Positions 8,668-16,747 of a stretch of DNA of 39,307 nucleotides are shown here, in pieces. A model generated the notes under the pieces. That model saw nothing but the letters and a program-made list of their open reading frames with translations. It ran no database searches and was not told the DNA's origin. The position numbers and the translations under genes were made by a program. The stretch is from positions 1 through 39,307 of the forward strand of contig VXNF01000049.1 in NCBI GenBank assembly GCA_009840735.1. Reading direction: 5' to 3'. Source of the DNA: Acidimicrobiia bacterium. GTDB lineage: Bacteria; Actinomycetota; Acidimicrobiia; Acidimicrobiales; CATQHL01. Positions within the stretch are counted from its first letter, which is position 1; every line of letters starts with the position of its first letter.

Positions 8668-9960
8668 CTACGGGCCCAGGGCCGTGATTGGTGCCACCTG
8701 AACGCCGTCCGGGCGGCGGTAGGCGGCGCCGGTCGAGGTGACAACCAGCAGGGCGGCCAGTTCGTCGCTGCGGCTCCGGGCAACTTTGGATCGAAGCCGC
8801 AGCAGCGTCCTAGCGGCCCGATCCACGACAGCGGCGGTGGGGCTCAGCTTGACCTCGACGGCGATCCAAGCGCCGTCGTCGCGCTCGAGGATCGCGTCGG
8901 CCTCGAGGCCCGTGTCGTCGCGATAGTGGAACACCTCACTTCGGTGTGCCTGGCCGTAGACGCGCAGATCCCGTACGACAAGCGACTCGAACAGCACCCC
9001 CAAGGTCTGCGGATCCCCCAGCAGTCGCTCCGGAGAGGCCCGCAGCAGAGAAGCGGCGAGGGACGGATCCACGAAATGGCGCTTCGGCGCCCGACGCAGC
9101 GACGCTCGGGCCCGCAGGCGAACTGACCACGCCGGCTGGTCCTCGACGACGAAGACACGCTCGAGCGCCTCCAGATACGCGCTGACGGTGCTCCGGGCCA
9201 GAGGAGTGTCTCCGCCCGCGTCGGCCGCCAGCGTCGTCATGGCGGCCTCGGTGGCGACGTGGCGAGAGATCGAGCGCAACAGCCGCCGGACAGCCCCCGG
9301 CCTGTGCTGGACGCCGCTCGCTGACTGGAGGTCCAGCCGGACGATCTCGTTCAGGTAGTCGCCGACAGCGAGGCGCGCCCTCTCGCTGTCCATGCGCAGG
9401 CTGCCGGGCCAGCCGCCGGCACAGATCCACGACACGACCGACCGCAACGCGAGGTCGGATTGAGGAAGCGCGGAGGCAGGCTCCCCGGAGAACAGCCGAC
9501 CGAGGGACACTTCGCCGCTGGAGCGCCCCGCCTCGTAGAGCGACATGGGGCGCATCAGGACACGACTAATCCGCCCGACGCCCGTGTGGCGCGTGGCCTC
9601 GTCGCGGGGCGACGCAGAGCCGGTGAGTATGAACAGGCCCGGACGGGCGCGGTCGTCGCATTCCCGCCGCACCCGGTTCCACAGGTGGGGCGCGTTCTGC
9701 CACTCGTCGAGCAGACGAGGAGTGGGACCGTCCAGCACGGCCGCAGGGTCGGTGGCTGCCAGCAGCATCAGCGCCTCGCTGTCGAGGCGAGCCTCGCTGC
9801 GGGCGAAGTGTCGAGCCGCCCAGGTCTTGCCGCATCCACGGCAGCCCTCGATCAGGACCGCGCCCCGCCGCTGCAAGGCACCGGAGATGTCTCTACCGGC
9901 AACTCGGGGGAGATAGCCGCGCATGGTCAGCGTTGTGGGCATGTCAGTCTCGGCGCTCAT
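8668..9960 (-). CDS. COG1373-type ATPase (AAA_14 + DUF4143), ATPase 2
   Basis: ATPase of 430 residues. Walker A GCRGCGKT is at residues 39-46, Walker B RLLDEWQ has Asp85-Glu86, then FILTGSASPRDE. The C-terminal DUF4143 region carries the nuclease-fold motif EADAILERDDGAWIAVEVK. It faces ATPase 1 with only 78 bp between the two stops, and its own upstream region holds repeat array 2. An internal ATG (9942) precedes the conserved MRGYLPR segment and could be the real start. Identity with ATPase 1 is limited mainly to motifs, so this is not a recent tandem duplication. Role unknown. Confidence 0.85.
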   Translation of the reverse strand: MSAETDMPTTLTMRGYLPRVAGRDISGALQRRGAVLIEGCRGCGKTWAARHFARSEARLDSEALMLLAATDPAAVLDGPTPRLLDEWQNAPHLWNRVRRECDDRARPGLFILTGSASPRDEATRHTGVGRISRVLMRPMSLYEAGRSSGEVSLGRLFSGEPASALPQSDLALRSVVSWICAGGWPGSLRMDSERARLAVGDYLNEIVRLDLQSASGVQHRPGAVRRLLRSISRHVATEAAMTTLAADAGGDTPLARSTVSAYLEALERVFVVEDQPAWSVRLRARASLRRAPKRHFVDPSLAASLLRASPERLLGDPQTLGVLFESLVVRDLRVYGQAHRSEVFHYRDDTGLEADAILERDDGAWIAVEVKLSPTAAVVDRAARTLLRLRSKVARSRSDELAALLVVTSTGAAYRRPDGVQVAPITALGP

Positions 9961-9981
9961 CCGACGCGACTCCCGTGTCCG

Positions 9982-10073
9982 CTAATCATGCAATCTGGGA
10001 ATCGATAATACTACATTCTAGGAATACAGCACGCTATGCTCTGGGAATAACCTGCACTCCACTTCGGGAACCC
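9982..10073 (-). repeat. Array 2: 23-bp-period direct repeats upstream of ATPase 2
   Basis: On the minus strand, four 23-bp units run towards the gene (plus-strand blocks 10051-10073, 10028-10050, 10005-10027, 9982-10004). Each has TTCC at the same phase (TTCCC in three, TTCCT in one), with A at columns 11 and 16 also invariant. On the plus strand the core TCTGGGAAT/TCTAGGAAT starts at 9994, 10017 and 10040, exactly 23 bp apart; the most distal unit is weaker. Columns 15-20 read TAGCGT and TAGTAT in the two central units, again -10-like. The array ends 21 bp before the ATG at 9960. It is probably regulatory or a protein-binding array; function unknown. Confidence 0.78.
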
Positions 10074-10112
10074 CGTGCAACAGGCCTGCGCCCGGACGTT
10101 TCCAGGGATGCC

Positions 10113-10748
10113 CTACTCGTCCAGCAGGACTGTTCTGAACGTGATCGACACCCGGCGTTCACGTTCTTTCCGCGGCCCGTTTTTCGGGTATTGGTCGCTC
10201 TTGCGTTTGGCTATTCCATGCCCCCACAGGTCACGAGCGTCCCCGGTGAGGATCAGCAGACTCCGTCGCCGAAGCATGAACGGAACGCTCTCGCCATCAG
10301 GCCCGATGAAGTCCATGACGACATCGGAGCTCAGACTGACCGTGGCGACAACCGGGCCGAAACAGTCACGGTCGATGTGCGGGGCAATGCCCTGCCCCGG
10401 CTCGTACTCGTTGACAATCGCCTGATCGAACCTGTCTATCCGACAGCCCGGTTCGGCGGCACTCGACGCGACCTCTCCGCCGAGCGTCTCGAGCCACGGC
10501 GGGAGTGGCCCCAGGTGAGCTGACGCGTCGATGCCGCGGTGGCTGTAGTCGTACTTGTAGCCGTAGTGCTGCACGCGGCGCGACAGATCGCCCAGCCACG
10601 CCGCCGACTCGTCTCCGTCGATCCGGGCGAGGAGCTCACGTTCCCGCTCCACGCTGAGGAAGTCGGGCAAGTAGAAGCGTCCGGGCACATCTACTTCAGG
10701 GGCCTCGGCGGCCCCTGCGAGATCGATCAGCGACAGTTGCGTTGCCAT
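10113..10748 (-). CDS. AlkB-like 2OG-Fe(II) dioxygenase
   Basis: Protein of 211 residues with the complete AlkB-type double-stranded beta-helix signature: NEYEPGQGIAPHIDRD gives the iron ligands His124 and Asp126, WGHGIA gives His177, and ERRVSITFRT supplies the 2-oxoglutarate-binding Arg residues near 199-205. The N-terminal FYLPDFLSVERERELL is typical of the ALKBH8/AlkB-like group. The family oxidatively demethylates alkylated nucleobases or modifies tRNA. The ATG at 10748 is chosen; an in-frame GTG at 10751 is possible. It lies directly after, and nearly overlaps, the methyltransferase gene, suggesting a shared transcript and linked methylation/demethylation chemistry (inference). Confidence 0.85.
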   Translation of the reverse strand: MATQLSLIDLAGAAEAPEVDVPGRFYLPDFLSVERERELLARIDGDESAAWLGDLSRRVQHYGYKYDYSHRGIDASAHLGPLPPWLETLGGEVASSAAEPGCRIDRFDQAIVNEYEPGQGIAPHIDRDCFGPVVATVSLSSDVVMDFIGPDGESVPFMLRRRSLLILTGDARDLWGHGIAKRKSDQYPKNGPRKERERRVSITFRTVLLDE

Positions 10749-10751
10749 CAC

Positions 10752-11597
10752 TCAAACCGCCGACAAGACATACGACCGGCATCTCGCCTTCGCTTTCGGC
10801 CCGTCGCTCCAAACACCCGAGACCGGCCGAGACTCTCGGGACAGACGCCCCTCACGCGGGTATCGAGGGGAAAAATCGAATGGGCGGTCGCACCCGCGCT
10901 GGTCCCCCACACCGACTTCGCGCAAATCCCGCAACAGAGCATCGGTACGGTCATCAAGACACGGGTTTCTCACAGTGACGATCAACAGCTCGACGCTGGC
11001 CTTGTGGGCAACCAGGCCATGCAGCAACCCGGCCCACTCGGAGACTGTGCCCCGCCTGACCGATCCCTGCTGCATGACGTAGTTGAAAGTCACCAGCACT
11101 CGAGCAGATTCAAACCGCTCCGGCTTACGAGAGTTGGCAGGCTCCAGTAGTTGGTCAGTCCGTTCGAACATGTGAAAGTGTCCGAACGGCCAGTTCAGCG
11201 CGTCAACTATCTGCATGCCCAACGCCCGCATCTTGGGGTGAGGTTCAACCGCATAGTAGTGGACATTGGAAAGTTCCTGTGGCCAGGTCTTCCCGAGCGC
11301 CACGGCAACGGTGCAGGCACCGGCACCGATGTCAATAACGACGAGGGGTCTCCCGGTACGGGGAGACTCGATCCCCGCCTCCCGGAGCGCCTGCCTGCAC
11401 GCGTCGGCATGATGGCGCTGGTAGTTGTAGGTGTCGCAGAGGGCGAACAAATCGGGGTCGGACGGGTCAAGTTGACCGTGGCGCTCGGAAGACTTGGCCT
11501 CGTCTGCCGCGCCCGGATCGGACTTAAGCGCCTCCTGCCAGGCCTCTTCGACAACCTGAACGAACGCGCGGTCATAACCGGTCAACCCACCCGCCAT
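10752..11597 (-). CDS. Class I SAM-dependent methyltransferase-like protein
   Basis: Protein of 281 residues with a Rossmann methyltransferase motif I, VVIDIGAGACTVAVALG, near residues 85-101, and an acidic strand YYAVEPHPKMRAL corresponding to motif II. The LVTFNYVMQQ strand near 165 may be motif IV. The overall layout recalls Rsm22-type methyltransferases, but I cannot assign a substrate. The ATG at 11597 is preceded by TAGCGT (plus 11604-11609) with a 6-nt gap, a -10 box placed for leaderless transcription. The gene overlaps into the AlkB-like gene and is divergent from cobC. Confidence 0.7.
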   Translation of the reverse strand: MAGGLTGYDRAFVQVVEEAWQEALKSDPGAADEAKSSERHGQLDPSDPDLFALCDTYNYQRHHADACRQALREAGIESPRTGRPLVVIDIGAGACTVAVALGKTWPQELSNVHYYAVEPHPKMRALGMQIVDALNWPFGHFHMFERTDQLLEPANSRKPERFESARVLVTFNYVMQQGSVRRGTVSEWAGLLHGLVAHKASVELLIVTVRNPCLDDRTDALLRDLREVGVGDQRGCDRPFDFSPRYPREGRLSRESRPVSGVWSDGPKAKARCRSYVLSAV

Positions 11598-11734
11598 GGC
11601 ACCACGCTACAGGCCGAGCCGTCGCAGGTCGCCACAGATCTCTCGGCGGTTCGCCGGGAGGGCCGGGGCGGCGTAGATGAGCCGAGCGCAGCAGCCCCGC
11701 CTACAGCGAATCGAGGCGTAGCTTGCTGGGCGGG

Positions 11735-11740
11735 TACCTT
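11735..11740 (+). promoter_or_regulatory. -10 box TACCTT for cobC (probable leaderless promoter)
   Basis: TACCTT (TANNNT) ends 7 nt before the GTG at 11748, the spacing expected if transcription starts at the initiation codon. It supports the chosen cobC start. Similar boxes precede the methyltransferase, vapB and ATPase 3 genes. Confidence 0.4.
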
Positions 11741-11747
11741 CGGCGGC

Positions 11748-12722
11748 GTGGGCTCGGTGGATCGAGTTGTGCCGGCAGCGGGGCGGCATGGGGGTGATGG
11801 GACGGCGGTGGCTCGGGCGCTGGGGCTGGAGCCGGACTCGCTGCTGGACCTTTCGCAGAACCTGAACCCGTTCGCCCCGGACGTCGGGGCGCTGGCGAAG
11901 CGGCATCTGGGCGAGCTGCGGCGCTATCCCGACCCGGCTGGGGCCTCCCAGCTCTTGGCGGAGGCGATGGGGGTCGAGCCCGGCCGGCTGCTGCTCGCGA
12001 ACGGGGCCGCCGAGGCGATCTCGCTGGCGGCGGCCGAGATCGGCGGGCAGGTGCAGACAGAGCCGGAGTTCGGGCTGCATCCCCGCGGCGATACGGGGCC
12101 GGTCTGGCGCAGCGACCCGCACACCCCGTCGGGACGGCTGGCCGGGCGCGACGAAGCTGCCGACGTCTGGGACGAGGCGTTCTACGCCCTGGCGACCGGG
12201 CGCTGGACCGCAAACCGTGACGGCATCGTCGTCGGCTCGCTCACCAAGACGTTCGCCTGTCCGGGGCTCCGGCTGGGCTACCTGATCTCCGACGAGGCGG
12301 CCCGGTTCGCGCGCCGGCAGCCGCACTGGTCGGTGGGGTCGCTGGCGTTGGCGCTGCTGGGAGATCTGTTGGCGCGCGCCGACCTGTCGGGCTGGGCCGC
12401 GGCCATCGCCGCCGCTCGAAGCGAACTGGTCGAGGTGCTTGCGGCGCGTGGGTTGGAAGTGCAGGCCGCGGATGCCCCCTGGGTGCTGGTGCAGGCTCCG
12501 GGCCTGCGGGAGGCTCTCGCCCCGCACGGTGTGCTGGTGCGGGACTGCGCGGGCTTCGGACTCGATGGGACGGCGCGCATCGCCGTGCCGCACGCCGATG
12601 GTCTGGCACGGCTGGCGGCGGCACTGGACCGTGCCGGCTTCACCGACCGCGGCGCCGGCGCGCATTTCGTCAGCGGCGGCGGCCGCAGCCCCGGCGAGCC
12701 CATCGAACGCTCCCTTCGCTGA
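11748..12722 (+). CDS. cobC: Threonine-phosphate decarboxylase / cobalamin aminotransferase-like CobC
   Basis: Fold-type I PLP enzyme of 324 residues, related to histidinol-phosphate aminotransferase. Markers are LDLSQNLNPFAPDVG near residue 33, LLLANGAAEAISLAA, VWDEAFYALATGRW, and the PLP-lysine motif SLTKTFACPGLRLGY with Lys167. CobC/CobD decarboxylates L-threonine phosphate to aminopropanol phosphate, the linker that CbiB attaches to cobyric acid. GTG at 11748 is chosen from the leaderless -10 box; GTG at 11757 is an alternative. It stands just upstream of the cobalamin riboswitch, so it belongs to the pathway but is not under that riboswitch. Confidence 0.82.
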   Translation: MGSVDRVVPAAGRHGGDGTAVARALGLEPDSLLDLSQNLNPFAPDVGALAKRHLGELRRYPDPAGASQLLAEAMGVEPGRLLLANGAAEAISLAAAEIGGQVQTEPEFGLHPRGDTGPVWRSDPHTPSGRLAGRDEAADVWDEAFYALATGRWTANRDGIVVGSLTKTFACPGLRLGYLISDEAARFARRQPHWSVGSLALALLGDLLARADLSGWAAAIAAARSELVEVLAARGLEVQAADAPWVLVQAPGLREALAPHGVLVRDCAGFGLDGTARIAVPHADGLARLAAALDRAGFTDRGAGAHFVSGGGRSPGEPIERSLR

Positions 12723-12747
12723 CCGGACGGCGCGAGCCGGCGCCGTC

Positions 12748-12753
12748 TAGACT
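12748..12753 (+). promoter_or_regulatory. Putative -10 box for the riboswitch-btu operon
   Basis: TAGACT (TANNNT) lies just before the first conserved riboswitch bases, so transcription would start near 12760, inside the 26-bp-plus spacer after cobC. No clear -35 is seen. Confidence 0.35.
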
Positions 12754-12754
12754 T

Positions 12755-12883
12755 ACGCTCGGTCCGGGGACGAAGTCCGGTTGGAATCCGGCACTGTCCC
12801 GCAACGGTGAAGCGACGTTCGGCTCACGGGAGTCTCCCGAGCGCCGGGCCGTCGCCGAGTCCGGTCGAATCCTGGTCCGCACA
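12755..12883 (+). ncRNA. Cobalamin (AdoCbl) riboswitch aptamer
   Basis: The conserved B12-riboswitch core is readable: GGGACGAAGTCCGGTTGGAA and ATCCGGCAC are followed by TGTCCCGCAACGGTGA (about 12765-12811), and a downstream B12-box-like element GAGTCCGGTCGAATCCTGGT (12858-12877). The element lies 88 bp upstream of btuF and after the cobC stop, the classic position for controlling corrinoid transport and salvage genes. Ligand binding is expected to repress expression. Aptamer boundaries are approximate since I could not fold it computationally. Confidence 0.88.
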
Positions 12884-12915
12884 AACCACGCGACCCTCGA
12901 GGATCAGGGTTGGTT
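12884..12915 (+). promoter_or_regulatory. Hairpin between the riboswitch aptamer and the btuF leader
   Basis: AACCA (12884-12888) and ACCCT (12893-12897) pair with AGGGT (12906-12910) and TGGTT (12911-12915) across an 8-nt loop, with a 4-nt bulge on the left arm. It may be part of the riboswitch switching region. Only a few Ts follow, so an intrinsic terminator is doubtful. Confidence 0.4.
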
Positions 12916-12925
12916 TGGCCGGCAG

Positions 12926-12964
12926 CCTCTGTCGATCGAGCTTCCGTCCTCGACCGACAGGAGG
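12926..12964 (+). promoter_or_regulatory. Ribosome-binding-site-masking hairpin (riboswitch expression platform)
   Basis: CTGTCG (12929-12934) pairs with CGACAG (12955-12960) and CGAG (12937-12940) with CTCG (12949-12952), with an 8-nt loop. With G12961 bulged, CCT (12926-12928) pairs with AGG (12962-12964). Together this covers the whole AGGAGG Shine-Dalgarno (12959-12964), which sits 6 nt before the btuF ATG. This points to translational control. Confidence 0.6.
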
Positions 12965-12970
12965 TACCGG

Positions 12971-14107
12971 ATGCTCCGACACCGCATCGTTCTCACTCTC
13001 GTTTCGCTCCTGGCCTTGGGCGGGCTGCTTGGCGCAGCGTGCGGCAGCGACGACGAATCGCCGACCGCGGCACCAGCCGCACCGGTCGAGCCCGCCCCGG
13101 CGCCCGCGCCGCCCGAGGCTCCAGAGCCGGCCCCGACTCCCGAACCCGCGCCCGCGCCGCCCGAGCCGCCTGAGGACGAGCCGCCGCCGACGACCGTCGC
13201 CGACGAGCCCCCCGAGCCCGAGCAGGAACCGCCGGCGGCCGCGGATACGACCGACGGCGCCGACGAGGACCCAGCCGGCACAACCGGCGACTTCCCCGCG
13301 ACCATCAACTCCGACGCCGGGACCTGGACGCTCGAGTCCCAGCCGCAGCGCATCGTGTCGCTGTCGCCCACCGCCACGGAAATCCTCTTCGCCATCGGTG
13401 CAGGACCGCAGGTGGTGGCGGTGGACAACTGGTCCACCTACCCGGCCGAGGCGCCGACCACGGACCTGTCGGGTTTCAATCCCAACATCGAGGCGGTCAC
13501 CGCCTACGAGCCCGACCTGGTCGTGATCTCCAACGACGCCAACGACCTGGTCGCCGGGCTCACGGCGCTGGACATACCGGTGCTGATCAGCCCCAGCCCC
13601 GCCGACATCGAGGGCGGCTACGGGGCGGTGGAGACGCTCGGGGTCGCCACCGGTCACGCCAGCGAGGCGGAGGAAATCGTCGGCTGGATGCGCGCCGAGA
13701 TCGCCGCGGCGCTACAGGACGCACCCGAGGTTCCCATACGCATCTACCACGAGCTGGACGACACGCACTTCTCGGTCAGTTCCAACAGCTTCATCGGGGC
13801 GGTCTACGCCGCGCTCGGCACGACCAACATCGCCGACCCGGCCGACGCCGACGGCTACGGCTACCCGCAGCTGACCGAGGAGTACATCGTCGAGGCCGAT
13901 CCCGAACTCATCATCATCACCGACCTGCTGGCCTACACGGCCGCGGACGTGGCGGCCCGGCCCGGCTGGGAGACCATCACAGCCATACGCGACGGCAACA
14001 TCCTGGTCGTCAACGCCGACATCGCCTCGCGCTGGGGGCCGCGCCTGCCGCAGTTCGTCAGCATCATCGTCGAGTCGCTGACGGCGATCGCCGAGGCCGG
14101 CGGCTGA
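12971..14107 (+). CDS. btuF: Corrinoid ABC transporter substrate-binding lipoprotein
   Basis: Protein of 378 residues. A signal peptide ends in the lipobox LGAACG with the lipidated Cys at residue 24. Residues of about 29-100 form a very Pro/Glu/Ala-rich tether, after which the helical-backbone binding domain begins (PQRIVSLSPTATEILFAIG, then EAVTAYEPDLVVISN, and PELIIITDLLAY near the end). This is the class III periplasmic-binding-protein fold of BtuF/FhuD. The cobalamin riboswitch upstream and cobinamide-remodelling genes downstream indicate a corrinoid substrate. The ATG has an AGGAGG ribosome-binding site that can be masked by the leader hairpin. The long tether probably spans the envelope of a Gram-positive-type cell. 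Confidence 0.88.
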   Translation: MLRHRIVLTLVSLLALGGLLGAACGSDDESPTAAPAAPVEPAPAPAPPEAPEPAPTPEPAPAPPEPPEDEPPPTTVADEPPEPEQEPPAAADTTDGADEDPAGTTGDFPATINSDAGTWTLESQPQRIVSLSPTATEILFAIGAGPQVVAVDNWSTYPAEAPTTDLSGFNPNIEAVTAYEPDLVVISNDANDLVAGLTALDIPVLISPSPADIEGGYGAVETLGVATGHASEAEEIVGWMRAEIAAALQDAPEVPIRIYHELDDTHFSVSSNSFIGAVYAALGTTNIADPADADGYGYPQLTEEYIVEADPELIIITDLLAYTAADVAARPGWETITAIRDGNILVVNADIASRWGPRLPQFVSIIVESLTAIAEAGG

Positions 14108-14140
14108 GCGGGCGACCGAAGCCGGAGCGGGGCGCTGCGC

Positions 14141-15277
14141 TTGCCGGCGACGAGACTCCGCGGGGCGCAGCCCGGCGCGCTCGGCAGGCTGGGTGCCGCC
14201 GAGCGGGCTGAACCGGCCGCACGCGCCGGCGAGGCGGCGGAGCGGGCTTTCCGGCTCCCGCCGCTGGCCGCCGCGGCCGCCCTGTTCGGACTTGCGGTGG
14301 TCGCGCTGCTGAGCGCAACCACCGGTGCCGCCGGTCTGGGGTTCGGCGACGTGCTCGCGAGCCTCGCTGACCGCCTGCCGCTGGTGGAGGTTGACTCGCC
14401 GCTCAGCGCCCGCCAAGAGGGCATCCTGTTCCAGATTCGACTGCCCCGGCTGGTGCTCGGCATGTTCGTGGGAGGGTCGCTGGCGCTGGCCGGTGCCGCC
14501 TACCAGGGGGTGTTTCGGAACCCGCTGGCCGATCCCTACCTGTTGGGCGTCTCGGCGGGCGCCGGCTTCGGCGCGGTGCTGGCGCTGGGGTTCGGCCTCG
14601 ACGTGGGCTGGGGGCCCTTCGACGCCCTACCGGCGGCGGCGTTCTTGGGGGCGCTCGTGGCGGTCACGGCCTCGGCGGCCATCGCCCGCGGCGCCTGGAG
14701 CTCGCCCGCCACCCTGCTGCTCGGCGGCATCGCCATGGCGGCGTTCTTCTCGGCGGCGCAGACCTACGCCATCGGCCAGCTCAGCGAGACACGCACCCGC
14801 GAGGTGCTGTCGTGGCTGTTCGGCCAGCTCAGCACCAGCGGCTGGACCCAGGTCTGGATCCTGGGACCGTACGTGGGCATCTGCGGGGGAATCCTGGTGC
14901 TGCACCGCAGGCACCTCGACGTGCTGCGGGTCGGCGACGACGAGGCCCGGTCGCTGGGCCTGAACCCCGGCCGGTCCCGCTTGATCGTGATCGCCGCGGC
15001 GTCGCTGCTCACCGCCGCGGCGGTGTCGGTCAGCGGGCTCATCGCCTTCGTGGGCCTGGTGGTGCCGCACATCGTGCGCCTCCTGGTGAGCCACAGCTAC
15101 CGGGTGATCGTGCCGCTGTCGGCACTCGGCGGGGCGGCGTTCCTGGCGCTCACCGACACCGCCGCCCGCACGCTCACCGCGCCCGCCGAGCTGCCCGTCG
15201 GCGTCATCACGGCGTTCGTGGGCGCGCCGTTCTTCGCGTTCATCCTGTGGCGAAACGCTCGGAAGGTGACCGGATGA
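14141..15277 (+). CDS. btuC: Corrinoid ABC transporter permease (FecCD family)
   Basis: Polytopic membrane protein of 378 residues. Family markers are LPRLVLGMFVGGSLALAGAA followed by YQGVFRNPLADPYLLGVS near residue 105, LLLGGIAMAAFF, LGLNPGRSRL (the cytoplasmic coupling loop), and the end motif LIAFVGLVVPHIVRLL. About ten transmembrane segments are expected. It forms a dimer with BtuD to move corrinoids. TTG at 14141 is the start of the open frame; about 45 N-terminal residues before the first membrane segment are low-complexity and charged, so a later start is possible. The stop overlaps btuD by 4 bp (ATGA). Confidence 0.88.
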   Translation: MPATRLRGAQPGALGRLGAAERAEPAARAGEAAERAFRLPPLAAAAALFGLAVVALLSATTGAAGLGFGDVLASLADRLPLVEVDSPLSARQEGILFQIRLPRLVLGMFVGGSLALAGAAYQGVFRNPLADPYLLGVSAGAGFGAVLALGFGLDVGWGPFDALPAAAFLGALVAVTASAAIARGAWSSPATLLLGGIAMAAFFSAAQTYAIGQLSETRTREVLSWLFGQLSTSGWTQVWILGPYVGICGGILVLHRRHLDVLRVGDDEARSLGLNPGRSRLIVIAAASLLTAAAVSVSGLIAFVGLVVPHIVRLLVSHSYRVIVPLSALGGAAFLALTDTAARTLTAPAELPVGVITAFVGAPFFAFILWRNARKVTG

Positions 15278-16140
15278 GGATCGAGGCGATGCCACGGCTC
15301 GCCGACGCGGAGGCACCCCGGCCCACGGCTCGGACTCCGGCGGCCGGCCGGGCACACGCTTCGTCACCTCCGGCGTTGGTTTGCCGAGACGTCAGTGTCA
15401 GCTTCGGCCAGAGCGAGGCGCTGCGCGGCGTGGACCTGGAGCTGGCGGCCGGCGAGTGGCTGGGTCTCATCGGACCCAACGGCGCCGGCAAGTCCACGCT
15501 GCTGCGGGCGATCGCCGGGCTCGTGAACCACGACGGCGCCGTGAGCCTGGCTTCGGGCCGGCGACCCGGGGGCACCGACGTGGCGCTGGTGCCGCAGATC
15601 CCGATCCTGCCCGAGGGAATGAGCGTCGCCGAGTACGTCATGCTCGGCCGCGGTCCGCATCTCGGCTGGTTGGGGACCGAGTCGCGCCGCGACCGCCGCA
15701 TCGTGGGCGACGTTCTGCAACGCCTCGACCTGGCCCGATTCGCCGCCCGCCCGGTGCGGCGACTCTCCGGGGGTGAGACGCAGCGGGTGGTACTGGCCCG
15801 GGCGCTCGCCCAGGAGGCCCCGATCCTGCTCCTCGACGAGCCAACCAGCGCGCTGGACCTCGGCCACCGGGACGCCGTGCTGGAGCTGATCGAAGAGCTG
15901 CGCCGCGACGACGGCATCTCGGTCATCGCCGCCATGCACGACCTCGGCACCGCCGCCCGCTTCGCCGAACGCCTGGCGCTGATCAATCGAGGCCGCATCG
16001 TGGCCGACGGTCCGCCGCGCTCTGTGCTGGCGGCGGGCAGACTCTCCGACGTGTACGCCACCCCACTCAGCGTCCACACCATCGACGGCGAGATCGTCGT
16101 CCTGCCAGCCTCTCGCTCCCGAAAGGATCACCGACCGTGA
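15274..16140 (+). CDS. btuD: Corrinoid ABC transporter ATP-binding protein
   Basis: ABC ATPase of 288 residues: Walker A LIGPNGAGKST near residue 66, Q-loop VALVPQ, signature LSGGETQRVV, Walker B ILLLDEPTSALDLG and the switch His in AAMHDLG. It is the FecE/BtuD type of iron-siderophore/B12 importers. The first 35 residues are a Pro/Ala-rich extension not normally present. Start and stop both overlap neighbours (ATGA with btuC, GTGA with cobO), so the transporter and the salvage enzymes are translated as one unit. Confidence 0.9.
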   Translation: MRIEAMPRLADAEAPRPTARTPAAGRAHASSPPALVCRDVSVSFGQSEALRGVDLELAAGEWLGLIGPNGAGKSTLLRAIAGLVNHDGAVSLASGRRPGGTDVALVPQIPILPEGMSVAEYVMLGRGPHLGWLGTESRRDRRIVGDVLQRLDLARFAARPVRRLSGGETQRVVLARALAQEAPILLLDEPTSALDLGHRDAVLELIEELRRDDGISVIAAMHDLGTAARFAERLALINRGRIVADGPPRSVLAAGRLSDVYATPLSVHTIDGEIVVLPASRSRKDHRP

Positions 16141-16712
16141 CAAGCCAAAGCGAGCCCCGCACAGAGCGACCCTACGACCGGAGCGAGCTTCGCTCGGCGC
16201 CCTCGCTGGTGCTGGTCAACACCGGCCACGGCAAGGGCAAGTCCACCGCCGCCTTCGGCACGATCCTGCGGGCCGCGGCTCGGGACTGGCCGGTGGCGGT
16301 GGTGCAGTTCCTCAAGAGCGGCAACTGGCACACCGGCGAGGAGAAGACCTGCCGCGCCCTGGGTGTGGAGTGGTACTCGGCGGGCGACGGCTTCACCTGG
16401 GATTCCGAGGATATCGACGAGACCAAGGCGAAGGCGGTGGCGGCCTGGGAGTTCTCGGCGGGCCTGATCGCGGCCGGCAAGCACCGGCTGGTGGTGCTGG
16501 ACGAGATCAGCTACGCCATGACCTGGGGCTGGATCGAAGCCGCCGAGGTGGCTGCCGCGCTGGCCGGGCGCCCCGAGCAGGTCAGCGTGATCCTGACCGG
16601 CCGGGACATGGCCGCCGAGGTGATCGAAGCAGCCGACACCGTCACCGAGATGGTGAGCGTGAAGCACGCCTTCGAAGGCGGGATCCGCGCCAAGAAGGGG
16701 ATCGACTACTGA
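16137..16712 (+). CDS. cobO: Cob(I)alamin / cob(I)yrinic acid a,c-diamide adenosyltransferase (CobA/CobO type)
   Basis: Protein of 191 residues with the P-loop variant GHGKGKST at residues 30-37, VVQFLKSGNWHTGEE, LVVLDEISYAMTWGWI (Walker B-like) and the C-terminal VKHAFEGGIRAKKGIDY that is diagnostic for BtuR/CobO/CobA. It transfers the 5'-deoxyadenosyl group of ATP to Co(I) corrinoids, so imported cobinamide or cobalamin becomes adenosylated before remodelling. The GTG start overlaps the btuD stop. Confidence 0.92.
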   Translation: MTSQSEPRTERPYDRSELRSAPSLVLVNTGHGKGKSTAAFGTILRAAARDWPVAVVQFLKSGNWHTGEEKTCRALGVEWYSAGDGFTWDSEDIDETKAKAVAAWEFSAGLIAAGKHRLVVLDEISYAMTWGWIEAAEVAAALAGRPEQVSVILTGRDMAAEVIEAADTVTEMVSVKHAFEGGIRAKKGIDY

Positions 16713-16747
16713 GCGCAGGCGCCGACGCCGCGCCACTGGTCGACGCG

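Noticed and set aside
11151..11747. Upstream extension of the cobC frame
   Set aside because: It runs antisense through the methyltransferase gene and lacks family similarity; cobC homology starts after 11748.
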